Source of the DNA: Moellerella wisconsensis ATCC 35017
Lineage (GTDB): Bacteria; Pseudomonadota; Gammaproteobacteria; Enterobacterales; Enterobacteriaceae
NCBI RefSeq assembly: GCF_001294465.1
Contig: NZ_LGAA01000018.1
Location: 479,436-543,435, forward strand
DNA length: 64,000 nt
Reading direction: 5' to 3'
The position numbers were made by a program, and so were the translations under genes. Below are positions 44,453-53,119 of this stretch, piece after piece. The notes under the pieces were generated by a model that did not search any database, was not told the origin of the DNA, and saw nothing but the letters and a program-made list of their open reading frames with translations. How positions within the stretch are numbered: the stretch's first letter is position 1; each line of letters starts with the position of its first letter.

Positions 44453-45442
44453 ATGACCTTTTCCTTTTTATCCTCTAACCATCTAGCCAGTCAATATGCT
44501 GTTGTCGTATTAGGCTTGCTATTGATGGGGTGTAAACCCATCGATAAAAAGGACGTCACTGTGACTCAAAAAACTGAACCCGATTTAACCTTCACCTGCG
44601 TGTATGAAAAAGACACATTACCTCCCGTTGATCCGGAAGCGGATATTTGGTTTAAACAAGCTCGTGAACTTGAAAAAGTCAATAAATATCAAAGAGATTA
44701 TACGCAAATTGGTGTTCTATACCGTAAAGCCGCAGAGCGTAATCACCCTAAAGCCATGCTTAATTTAAGTAATTTAATCAGTTACGGTAAGGTGCCACCG
44801 ATTGAGGGAAAAGGTTCAGCTCAAGAGGTTTGGGATATTATCCAAAAAATGGCTAAATTAAACATCAGTTATGGTTATTACCAAATGGGGCATTATCTAG
44901 ACACGGGTTATGGTGTAGCTGCTGATAGAACGAAAGCGTTAGCTTATTTTAGGCAGGCTGCCGATTTAGGCAGCCCAGAAGGACAATATGTTATTGGTGA
45001 TATTTTTCTAGCTCAACGTTTATCAGATAAAGACAATCCTGCCTATCAACCTGAAATTGGAAAAAAAATGCTTGCTTGTGCTGCTCAACAAGGTAATAAA
45101 GAAGCTGCATTTACAGCAGCGATGTTTTATAAGAGCGTGGAAAAAAACTTTGACATAGCATTAGAGTTTTTTCAATTAGCATCGGAAAATGGACATAGAA
45201 TCTCAGCTTCAATACTCATTGATACATTTAAAATAGGCACAACACCAAAAGACTATTATTACCTAGCAGTTAAACCAGACCCAGAACGCTCAGCCCGTTA
45301 TGAAGCAATTGTCAAAGAAATTGACGCCTCTGACGAAACAGCCAAGTTCCCCGATATCAATAAAATCGTTCCTCTTCCCCCTGCCGAACTCCCTGAATGG
45401 GATGGTACGTTCGAGTATAAAAAACAGGCCGAGGGACAGTGA
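44453..45442 (+). CDS. Sel1-repeat lipoprotein, likely Tle5 immunity protein 4
   Basis: A 329-residue paralogue with lipobox LLLMGC (Cys27), beginning two bases after copy 3. Its body is a patchwork at DNA level: 44566-44733 equals copy 5 (45576-45743), 44756-44868 equals copy 2 (42826-42938), and its 3' end from 45386 equals copy 1 from 42446. The variable part (QGNKEAAFTAAMFYKSVEKNFDIALEFFQLASENGH) is unlike the others. It ends with the common tail. Confidence 0.8.
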   Translation: MTFSFLSSNHLASQYAVVVLGLLLMGCKPIDKKDVTVTQKTEPDLTFTCVYEKDTLPPVDPEADIWFKQARELEKVNKYQRDYTQIGVLYRKAAERNHPKAMLNLSNLISYGKVPPIEGKGSAQEVWDIIQKMAKLNISYGYYQMGHYLDTGYGVAADRTKALAYFRQAADLGSPEGQYVIGDIFLAQRLSDKDNPAYQPEIGKKMLACAAQQGNKEAAFTAAMFYKSVEKNFDIALEFFQLASENGHRISASILIDTFKIGTTPKDYYYLAVKPDPERSARYEAIVKEIDASDETAKFPDINKIVPLPPAELPEWDGTFEYKKQAEGQ

Positions 45443-45447
45443 CGGTA

Positions 45448-46440
45448 ATGAATCTCTCCTTTTTATCACATAATCAATTAGTTGCTCATCACATCTTTAA
45501 ATATAGCGTGTTGATTTTTAGCTCATTGATATTGAGTGCTTGTAATCCTACTGATAAAAAGGAAGTGCTCGCGAATCAAAAAACTGAACCCGATTTAACC
45601 TTCACCTGCGTGTATGAAAAAGACACATTACCTCCCGTTGATCCGGAAGCGGATATTTGGTTTAAACAAGCTCGTGAACTTGAAAAAGTCAATAAATATC
45701 AAAGAGATTATACGCAAATTGGTGTTCTATACCGTAAAGCCGCGGAGCGTAATCACCCCAAGGCCATGTTGAATCTCAGTAACTTAATCAGTTATGGAAA
45801 AGTCCCCCCGATTGAAGGTAAAGGCCCTGCCCAAGAGGTCTGGGATATTATCCGAAAAATGGCTAAATTAAACATCAGTTATGGTTATTACCAAATGGGA
45901 CATTATCTTGATACAGGCTATGGTGTTGTAGCCGACCGCACAAAAGCCTTAGCCTATTTTCGCCAAGCAGCGGATTTAGGCAGTCCTGAGGCACAAAGTG
46001 TGATTGGTGACATTCTAATATCTATGCGATTGTCCGATAAAGACAATCCGGCTTATCGCCCTGAAATTGGTAAGAAAATGCTCGAATGTGCGGCTAATCA
46101 AGGAAACGGAGAAGCTGCATATAATCTTGCTTTTTACTTACGAGTTGTTGATCAAAATTTTAATAGTGCTTTAAAGTATTATCAACTATCAACGAAAAAT
46201 GGGTATCGACATGCAGCAGCAACTTTAACTGGTGCTTTTGATCCAAAGACAGCATTAGAACGTGTTTATTATCTCAATGTAAAGCCTAATAAAGAACGTT
46301 CATTACGTTATTATGCAATAGTCAAAGAAATGGATGCCTCTGATGAAACAGCTAAATTCCCCGATATTGATAAAATCGTACCGCTACCCCCCGCCGAACT
46401 CCCTGAATGGGATGGCACGTTTGAATATAAGAAACCATAG
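45448..46440 (+). CDS. Sel1-repeat lipoprotein, likely Tle5 immunity protein 5
   Basis: A 330-residue paralogue, lipobox LILSAC (Cys32). The upstream junction and signal region (to 45584) are base-for-base those of copy 2, while the following 168 bases are those of copy 4 and the next block resembles copy 1 (for example TCCGAAAAATGGC). The ATG at 45448 is preferred over the overlapping GTG at 45439 for the same reason as in copy 2. The variable segment (FYLRVVDQNFNSALKYYQL) differs from the other copies. It is followed 24 bases later by a PAAR gene. Confidence 0.8.
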   Translation: MNLSFLSHNQLVAHHIFKYSVLIFSSLILSACNPTDKKEVLANQKTEPDLTFTCVYEKDTLPPVDPEADIWFKQARELEKVNKYQRDYTQIGVLYRKAAERNHPKAMLNLSNLISYGKVPPIEGKGPAQEVWDIIRKMAKLNISYGYYQMGHYLDTGYGVVADRTKALAYFRQAADLGSPEAQSVIGDILISMRLSDKDNPAYRPEIGKKMLECAANQGNGEAAYNLAFYLRVVDQNFNSALKYYQLSTKNGYRHAAATLTGAFDPKTALERVYYLNVKPNKERSLRYYAIVKEMDASDETAKFPDIDKIVPLPPAELPEWDGTFEYKKP

Positions 46441-46464
46441 ATTAAACCATAAAAGGATCTTAAC

Positions 46465-46728
46465 ATGCGCGCACTTGTTCGATTAGGTGACAAAACTACT
46501 CATGGCGGCGAAGTGATTTCCGCTTCTGGCTCTGTGATGTACGGTAAACCGATTGCTTTAGTGGGAGATAAAGTCAGTTGTCCGAAAAAAGGACATGGTG
46601 TCAATACCATTTTACCCGGCTCAACGCGCATTTTAATATCCGGTCGCCAAGCGGCATTGAATGGTTTTCAAACCGAATGTGGCTGTACCCTCATTGCGAG
46701 CCTTTCCTCGTCAGGTGAACAGTCATGA
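46465..46728 (+). CDS. PAAR-domain T6SS spike-tip protein
   Basis: An 87-residue stand-alone PAAR protein. The PAAR features are RLGDKTTHGGEVI at the N terminus, GKPIALVGDKVSCPKKGHG and NGFQTECGCTLI, with His and Cys residues placed to hold the zinc at the tip. PAAR proteins sharpen the VgrG spike. AAGGATCTTAAC precedes the ATG. No C-terminal toxin is attached. Its stop overlaps the start of the following membrane-protein gene (ATGA). Confidence 0.93.
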   Translation: MRALVRLGDKTTHGGEVISASGSVMYGKPIALVGDKVSCPKKGHGVNTILPGSTRILISGRQAALNGFQTECGCTLIASLSSSGEQS

Positions 46729-47852
46729 TGAGTTGGAAAATCCCCTCTTTAGAGCATCCGCCTGCACCAAGATCTCCTCGTTTGATACTTTGGCTATTCT
46801 TAATGACCGTCATCGGTACCATCGGATTTGGGGTAGGTATTTATTTATCAGAAAATAATATGCTGCCTACTAATATGGGCAATATTAGCTTTATTTTGCT
46901 TTTTATTGTTGTACCTAATTTGCTTATTTTTTCAATACGGTTACTGGTCTATTTGTTAACCTCCTATCACCATCAATCATTTACCGATATGTTAGATGAC
47001 GCACAACAAGAATGGCGCTATTGGGCAAGTAAGCATCTCGGATTACTGGCTCATTCACGTCTCACTCACATTGATGAAGAAAATAAGGATGAGTTCAAGT
47101 TATTATCATTGCCGACAAACAAAGATAATGTACTCAAACTAGATGGGTTGAAATCACGGCCTTCGTGGGAAAAACAAGAGCAGGTTATCGTAGAATTACT
47201 CACACCGATAGCAGAGTATTATCATCAGTATGCATTGACCCAACCAATCACTTTTTATTGGCAAGCTCAAAAGGCAGATACTGATTGGATAGCCCTTATC
47301 CAAGAAGAAGCAACTCGGTTATCGCTAAATATTGAATCCATTCAACCCTTACCACAAGAGTCACTGAGTGAATGGCTACTCGCACTTTATGAAGAACCGT
47401 TTGAGCCCAAACTTTACATGATTATTTCATGCCACTTAGATGATACTCGTTCCAGTGAAGAGGCGTCGTGTTTACTTCTGACACCACAAGAACTCTATGA
47501 GCATTTGCGTGTACCAGCTAAAGCCGAGCTATTACGCCCTATTTCCACGGATATAAAGTCATTCGATGAAGCATTAAAAATACTGTGTGAATTTCAATTA
47601 GCCGGCAGCCAATTAAATGCCGTTTGGCATAATGAAGTCAGTGATAACAATAAAGGAAAATGTATTGAGAGTTATGCACAACAAAAAGTAACCCGCATTT
47701 CTGAGCATTTTTATGATGTGGATTTATTTTTAGGGAAAGGAGGAATAGCTAGGCATAGCGTGGCATTATCGCTGGTAAGTGGTGAACAATATCCCCTGCT
47801 CATTGTTCACCAAAATGGTAATAATCTGTTATTACAACAGGTACTCATATAG
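46725..47852 (+). CDS. Unrecognised two-helix membrane protein of the T6SS island
   Basis: A 375-residue protein I do not recognise. Two hydrophobic segments (about residues 20-41 and 52-77, LILWLFLMTVIGTIGFGVGI and ISFILLFIVVPNLLIFSI) are followed by about 300 soluble residues with an SFTDMLDDAQQEWRYWASKH segment and a C-terminal half that resembles no family known to me. It overlaps the PAAR gene by 4 bases and is the last gene of the island, so it is expected to be co-expressed with spike and effector. It could be an accessory, adaptor or resistance protein. The start could also be the ATG one codon later. Confidence 0.6.
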   Translation: MMSWKIPSLEHPPAPRSPRLILWLFLMTVIGTIGFGVGIYLSENNMLPTNMGNISFILLFIVVPNLLIFSIRLLVYLLTSYHHQSFTDMLDDAQQEWRYWASKHLGLLAHSRLTHIDEENKDEFKLLSLPTNKDNVLKLDGLKSRPSWEKQEQVIVELLTPIAEYYHQYALTQPITFYWQAQKADTDWIALIQEEATRLSLNIESIQPLPQESLSEWLLALYEEPFEPKLYMIISCHLDDTRSSEEASCLLLTPQELYEHLRVPAKAELLRPISTDIKSFDEALKILCEFQLAGSQLNAVWHNEVSDNNKGKCIESYAQQKVTRISEHFYDVDLFLGKGGIARHSVALSLVSGEQYPLLIVHQNGNNLLLQQVLI

Positions 47853-48058
47853 TAAGATATTATTATATGCTAAAGGAGCGATAATTTATTTTATCCCGCG
47901 GTGTTCCACCTTATAACCGTTAATACTTACGTTTAAGCTATCGGCATATTATCTTTTTATAGATAGACTCTATTTACTCTGTTCATTTTTAATTATCAAA
48001 TCAATCAAAACTCGATTAAAATAAAATAGACTCAAATTCAATTCGTTATCGGATTAGC

Positions 48059-48730
48059 ATGCGAATATTATTAATTGAAGATCATATTAAAACCCAAAAT
48101 TGGGTAAAAAAAGGCTTAGAGGAAGCGGGTTTTCTGGTTGATGTTGCTGAAGATGGTCGCGATGGGCTCTATTTCGCTTTAGAACATAATTATCAACTGG
48201 TTATTCTCGATATCATGCTTCCAGGAATGAATGGCTGGGATGTGCTTAAAATATTACGGACCTCTAAAAATATTCCGGTTATCTGTCTCACTGCACGTGA
48301 TGCCGTTGATGATCGAATTAAAGGGCTAGAATTGGGTGCCAATGATTATTTAGTTAAACCTTTTTCTTTTTCTGAGCTATTAGCACGAGTCAAAAATCAA
48401 TTGAAAATCAATCAGCCTACTTTAACTACATTAACCATTGCTGATCTTAAAATTGATCTAACTCGCCACGATGTAGAGCGCGGAGAGAAAAAAATAATTC
48501 TTACCCGCCAAGAGTATTCTCTTTTACTGTTTTTTGTGTTGCGTTGTGATGAAATATTACCTCGTACTTTAATCGCCAGTGAAGTCTGGGGGATTGATTT
48601 TGATAGTGATACCAATATCATTGATGTTGCTATTCGTCGGCTTCGAAAAAAAATCGACGATGGATTTGATATTAAACTTATAGAAACCATTCGTGGTATG
48701 GGCTATCGACTGAATAAGCCAATAGAATGA
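48059..48730 (+). CDS. hprR: Response regulator HprR (YedW)
   Basis: An OmpR-class regulator of 223 aa. Receiver: acidic pair E7/D8, phosphoacceptor Asp51 in LVILDIMLPGMNGW, Thr in CLTARDAVDDR, Lys in YLVKPFSF. The winged-helix DNA-binding domain follows (LTRQEYSLLLFF, IDVAIRRLRKKID, IRGMGYRL). It resembles E. coli HprR more than the close paralogue CusR (PVICLTARDAVDDRIKGLE, IIDVAIRRLR). HprR responds to hydrogen peroxide/hypochlorous acid through HprS. It overlaps hprS (ATGA), and msrPQ, the known target operon, follows. Confidence 0.9.
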   Translation: MRILLIEDHIKTQNWVKKGLEEAGFLVDVAEDGRDGLYFALEHNYQLVILDIMLPGMNGWDVLKILRTSKNIPVICLTARDAVDDRIKGLELGANDYLVKPFSFSELLARVKNQLKINQPTLTTLTIADLKIDLTRHDVERGEKKIILTRQEYSLLLFFVLRCDEILPRTLIASEVWGIDFDSDTNIIDVAIRRLRKKIDDGFDIKLIETIRGMGYRLNKPIE

Positions 48731-50091
48731 AAAAAAGATCGCTACGTTTTAAGCTTATTAGCTTATTTATCCTATTGATGGTTATCAATGCAGGTATTGT
48801 GACATGGATGCTGTACCATTCTCTCGAAAATGAATTAGTCTCTCAAGATAATCGGCTACTGGTAAATCGAGCAGATCAATTAGCAAAATTAATTGCTGGT
48901 GGCATTGATATTCAAACATTACCGACCTACTTTCAAAGCATGATGGATATGCGCCAAGATATTATCCAAATAACAGATGCAACTGGGCATATTTTAGTAG
49001 GCTCAAATACCGAATATCTCGATAGTTATCCACTGCGATTAGTCAATTTTGAGCAATTAAATATTAACTCAATTAACCATTGGCATACCCCTGAAGGCAT
49101 ACCTTTTGCGGCCGTCTATTTTGAGACAGATTCACCTATCGGGCAATTATATGTCGTGTTAGGCAAAGTATCCGTCGATCGTAGTGGTGTTCTTCATTTA
49201 TATTTGATCCAAAGTTTAATCGTTTCTGTACTTTCAATATTACTCATGGGGTTACTCAGCTTATGGCTGCTGAAAAAAGGACTTTCTGATATTCAATCGC
49301 TAAGCCGTATCACTATGAAAACAGATATTCACGCTCTCAATACTCTTATCGATATTGAGCAACTTCCTGAAGAACTCAAAGAGCTGGGGGAATCGATGAA
49401 TATTATGCGACAACGATTAAAACATGATTTTGTGAAACTAACTCAATTAGCGGATGATTTAGCACACGAACTAAGAACACCGATTAATGCAATTAGGGTA
49501 CAAAATGAAATTATTTTACGCCGTTCAAGAAGTGTCGCAGAATATGAAGCGGTGATTGTCAGTAATATTGAAGAACTCGATAAACTGGCGCAAATGATCC
49601 AGAGTACTCTATTTATTGCGCGAGCTGAAAATAAGAACATTAGACTGAATCGCGAAGAACTCTCAGTATATGAAATTATTAACGAGGTCTATGAACTTTT
49701 CGCTACTTCAGCAGAAGAAAAGCACATCACATTATATTGTCCCCCATCGCCAGTGATTATTTCTGCTGATTATTTACTATTATCCCGTGTTTTTATTAAC
49801 TTAATATCCAATGCGATTAAATATTCTCGAGATAAAACTCAAGTAACCACACAAATAACAACGCAGTCCGAGCATGTTATAATTCGAATGATCAATCACG
49901 GAGAGCCTATGTTAGATCATCCTGAAATTTTCACTCGCTTTTGGCGAGGGGATAATGCACGTACGACCGAAGGCACAGGATTAGGATTATCTATCGTTAA
50001 AGCTATTGTCGAATTACATAATGGCGAAGTCAGTTTTGCTCATCAGGCAGGTACTAGTACACTTACTCTGCGGTTCCCGATTTCTCATTAA
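48727..50091 (+). CDS. hprS: Sensor histidine kinase HprS (YedV)
   Basis: A 454-residue membrane sensor kinase. Helix 1 (about residues 9-29) and helix 2 (about 154-176) bracket a periplasmic domain. HAMP, then the H-box ADDLAHELRTPINAI with His247, N-box INLISNAIKYS, and G-boxes FTRFWRGDN and TGLGLSIVKAIVELH complete a full kinase. In E. coli HprS senses reactive oxygen and chlorine species through periplasmic/membrane cysteines; I see no Cys in the periplasmic part here, so the sensing chemistry may differ. The stop lies within a palindrome that is the likely HprR operator for msrP. Confidence 0.88.
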   Translation: MKKRSLRFKLISLFILLMVINAGIVTWMLYHSLENELVSQDNRLLVNRADQLAKLIAGGIDIQTLPTYFQSMMDMRQDIIQITDATGHILVGSNTEYLDSYPLRLVNFEQLNINSINHWHTPEGIPFAAVYFETDSPIGQLYVVLGKVSVDRSGVLHLYLIQSLIVSVLSILLMGLLSLWLLKKGLSDIQSLSRITMKTDIHALNTLIDIEQLPEELKELGESMNIMRQRLKHDFVKLTQLADDLAHELRTPINAIRVQNEIILRRSRSVAEYEAVIVSNIEELDKLAQMIQSTLFIARAENKNIRLNREELSVYEIINEVYELFATSAEEKHITLYCPPSPVIISADYLLLSRVFINLISNAIKYSRDKTQVTTQITTQSEHVIIRMINHGEPMLDHPEIFTRFWRGDNARTTEGTGLGLSIVKAIVELHNGEVSFAHQAGTSTLTLRFPISH

Positions 50092-50115
50092 GATGACAAA
50101 TTTGTCATCTTAATG
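50086..50115. promoter_or_regulatory. HprR/CusR-type operator palindrome ahead of msrPQ
   Basis: A perfect 30-bp palindrome, centred between 50100 and 50101, with core TGACAAATTTGTCA. The known CusR/HprR box has the form TGACAAnnTTGTCA, and this matches it exactly. It includes the hprS stop codon and lies 65 bases before the msrP ATG. A weak promoter follows: TATAAC at 50141-50146 without a good -35, as expected for an activated promoter. The same palindrome could also act as a terminator hairpin for hprRS (TCATCTTAA, little T run). Confidence 0.8.
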
Positions 50116-50179
50116 TCAGTTATTTTTATTGCGCTTACGGTATAACCAATGGTCTTCGTATTTTACTTTGGAGCGCAGA

Positions 50180-51187
50180 ATGAAAAATCCACCTAAAATT
50201 CCAACATCCCAAGTTACGTCTGAATCCGTCTTTTTTATGAAACGCCGGGAATTATTGAAAGCTCTCGGTGCCGGCGCGGTTGGTCTGGCTGTTAGCTCCC
50301 AAGCCCATGCTGGCTTATTTTCTTGGTTCAGTGACGAGTCACCTTCTGTGCCGGTTACGCCTAGAAAACAACTAACATTTATCCAGCCAGAAGCCTACCA
50401 ATCATCATTGGTATTAACTCCCGAAGATAAGGTGATCGGCTATAATAATTTTTATGAATTTGGATTGGGTAAAGCCGATCCCGCTGAGAATGCGCATACG
50501 CTAATTACAGACGAATGGAAAGTAACTATCGATGGTGAAGTTAATCGTCCATTGACTCTTAATTTAGATGATATTAATCGTAAATTTCCTCTTGAAGAGC
50601 GGATTTATCGCATGCGTTGTGTTGAAGCGTGGTCAATGACGATTCCGTGGATAGGCTTTCCTTTAGCTAAATTATTAGCGCTAGTTGAACCAACAAGTAA
50701 AGCGAAATATGTCGCGTTTGAAACTCAATATGCCCCTGAACAAATGCCGGGACAAAAAAGCCGTTTTATCGGTGGGGGCTTACCTTATCCTTATATTGAA
50801 GGATTACGTTTAGATGAAGCGATGAATCCACTGACATTACTGGCTACTGGTGTATATGGCAAAACATTACCCAACCAAAATGGTGCCCCAATTCGCCTAG
50901 TTGTTCCATGGAAATATGGATTTAAAGGTATAAAATCCATTGTGAAAATCCGCTTGACTGAACAAATGCCAGAAACCACATGGAACCTATCAGCACCTAA
51001 CGAATATGGCTTTTATGCCAATGTAAATCCCAATGTAAATCATCCCCGTTGGTCTCAAGCAACTGAGCGTTTTATTGGCTCTGGCGGTTTAGGTCACGTT
51101 TCGCGTCAACCAACTTTATTATTTAATGGATATGGCGAACAAGTTGCTAGTTTATATAAAGACATGGATTTACGGAGATACTTTTAA
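50180..51187 (+). CDS. msrP: Periplasmic methionine sulfoxide reductase catalytic subunit MsrP
   Basis: MsrP (YedY) is a molybdopterin enzyme that repairs oxidised methionines in periplasmic proteins. The 335 residues match E. coli MsrP: an unusually placed Tat signal with twin arginines in [13 protein letters not shown] and cleavage near SQAHA, then [19 protein letters not shown], the molybdenum-ligand Cys147 in [10 protein letters not shown], and [16 protein letters not shown]. The ATG at 50180 has GGAG 8 bases before it; starts further upstream would add residues unlike the family. It overlaps msrQ by one base (TAATG). Confidence 0.96.
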   Translation: MKNPPKIPTSQVTSESVFFMKRRELLKALGAGAVGLAVSSQAHAGLFSWFSDESPSVPVTPRKQLTFIQPEAYQSSLVLTPEDKVIGYNNFYEFGLGKADPAENAHTLITDEWKVTIDGEVNRPLTLNLDDINRKFPLEERIYRMRCVEAWSMTIPWIGFPLAKLLALVEPTSKAKYVAFETQYAPEQMPGQKSRFIGGGLPYPYIEGLRLDEAMNPLTLLATGVYGKTLPNQNGAPIRLVVPWKYGFKGIKSIVKIRLTEQMPETTWNLSAPNEYGFYANVNPNVNHPRWSQATERFIGSGGLGHVSRQPTLLFNGYGEQVASLYKDMDLRRYF

Positions 51188-51780
51188 TGCCTCAAAAAAA
51201 TCGGTGGTTAATTTGGCTCACTAAAGGAATAGGACACCTTATCGCCTTATTACCTCTACTTGAGCTGATTTTTTTAATTAGAATGGATCAATTAGGCGCA
51301 GATCCCGCTAAAGATATTCAACACTTTACTGGGATTAGCGCATTACGCATACTGATCCTTATTGCGCTAATTCCATTATTAGCACGTTTATTTCAATTTA
51401 CCGCACTGTTTGAAGTAAGAAAGCTATTGGGATTATGGTGTTTTGTCTGGGCAATACTCCATTTAAGTAGTTATCTTGTACTTGAAATTGGTATAAATGA
51501 TTTATCTTTATTTTTTGCAGAAGTTTTCTCTCGAGTCTACTTAATACTTGGTGCAATCGGCTGGCTATGTCTATTAGTAATGGCAATTAGCTCATTAGAT
51601 CCTATTAAAAATAGATTAGGCTTGTGGTGGAAAAAAATTCATTTATTACTCTACCCCACACTATTATTAGTACTGTGCCACTTTATTTTATCGCTAAAAA
51701 CGCTGACGCCAGAACCCTTTATTTATTTAGCTCTAATCAGTTGTAGCTTTATTTATCGTAGATGGAGCACAAAGAAATAA
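51187..51780 (+). CDS. msrQ: Heme-binding membrane subunit MsrQ
   Basis: MsrQ (YedZ) is the b-type haem quinol-oxidising partner that passes electrons from the respiratory chain to MsrP. Its 197 residues contain about six membrane segments with GIGHLIALLPLLELI at the N terminus, HFTGISALRILILIALIPL, and His residues in LHLSSYL, KIHLLLYP and CHFIL as candidate haem ligands. It is translationally coupled to msrP. No clear terminator follows. Confidence 0.93.
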   Translation: MPQKNRWLIWLTKGIGHLIALLPLLELIFLIRMDQLGADPAKDIQHFTGISALRILILIALIPLLARLFQFTALFEVRKLLGLWCFVWAILHLSSYLVLEIGINDLSLFFAEVFSRVYLILGAIGWLCLLVMAISSLDPIKNRLGLWWKKIHLLLYPTLLLVLCHFILSLKTLTPEPFIYLALISCSFIYRRWSTKK

Positions 51781-53119
51781 TTCAAAAGATAAATATCACG
51801 GTATTCAACCAATGGATATCGTTGATATAAAGTCAAATTAACTTTGCGCCTCTCCTTTGTTATTTTATACATCGATATTGCTTCTGTGCACCTTTCCCTC
51901 GTAATGTAAAATACTAATTAATACCAGACTGGATTTTACCTATATTCATAATATATTCGTTATTCAGCCTTTCCATACTAATCCACCACTAAAATTTCAA
52001 ATATTCTCCTTTGATACCATTGCTATCTTGTATTAAACCGTAAAATTTAATGATGAAATAACTAGCGTATTAAAACTAATACACGTTTTTAAAGCTCCAA
52101 TTTTCATTTCTACGCTTAACAAAAGATACCTTTAGCTATCTATAGATGTATAAAATAAACTAGTAATGTAAAAAATTCGTTAATTACAAATGGCTGGCGA
52201 ATTAAATTATTTAAGCGAAAAGCATAAATAAAATGGTAATAATTTTTCAGCCAGGTAGTCTTAAAATGATTGTTAATTATAAAAAACAAGGTTATAATTC
52301 ACATAAAAACAATAACGTATATTACTATTAGTAAGTAAATCAATCTTTATAGATTTTAATAATTATTAAAATTTGGGATAAAGTTAAAAATTTAAAAAAT
52401 AAAAAACACAGAAAAATTGATATAGATCAAAAAAATAATAAAAAACAAAAAATAACTTATTTTTAACAAAAAATAATCAATTAATATACAATAATATATG
52501 CTAGTTATTACTATTTAAAATATCTATTTATATTCTTAATTACCTTGTATTTAAATGTAAATTTATCTAAATGATTATAAATCATATCCACATTATATTT
52601 CTAAGCTGATTTAAAATAAGATGAGAATAATTTAATTTTAAATTTCTATAAAATGATATTTCATTAGAAATTACAAAATAAATATACAAAAAAGTCTAAT
52701 TTTGATTATTAAAATAAGACCATCAAAAGAATTTAACAATAATATCAGCTTGTATAGATGAAATACTCAGTTACAGTTATTACTAATCATAGCTAAGCAA
52801 GATGAATTTATTGTATATTTATCAATTAATTAAAATATTAATCATAACTAAATCCCATATCCTATCAAAGTAAATAAAATGTTTTTTTTAACTAAAAAAT
52901 AACAAATCAACATGAAACATTTTACGTTTATTCGTAAAAAGAGTGATCATAATTAGAAAATGCGTTAATCTTTAAAAATAGAATTAATGTGAGTGGTTTG
53001 TATTACCGCTCCAAAATACTAAACATACATTAATTACATAACCTCTATTTATTTGAATGGTAATACTGTTATTCAAATAATATTTTCTATATAAAAAAAA
53101 TAACTGTAGGAATTTAATT
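51781..53119. other. Very A+T-rich 1.3-kb region upstream of the fimbrial operon
   Basis: I find no coding sequence here. Composition is extreme, with long runs of A and T, particularly 52360-52980. Such DNA is a typical H-NS target. A small inverted repeat (GTATTA/TAATAC) lies near 52065-52080. I looked for the long flanking inverted repeats of an invertible fimbrial promoter and for a recombinase gene and saw neither. Confidence 0.55.
53049..53080. repeat. Inverted repeat in the pilin leader
   Basis: TTATTTGAAT (53049-53058) and ATTCAAATAA (53071-53080) are exact inverted copies separated by 12 bases, about 40 bases before the pilin start codon. It could be a regulator site or a 5'-UTR hairpin. 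Confidence 0.6.

Noticed and set aside
42446..45584. Assembly duplication in the immunity array
   Set aside because: The blocks of identity are shared in different pairings and the intervening segments differ, so a simple assembly duplication does not explain them, although read-level confirmation is still worthwhile.
36898..47852. A complete T6SS cluster
   Set aside because: No tss sheath, baseplate, membrane-complex or hcp genes are in the window; only spike, effector and accessory genes are present.
51781..53119. Invertible fimbrial promoter switch
   Set aside because: No pair of long inverted repeats and no tyrosine recombinase gene was found nearby.
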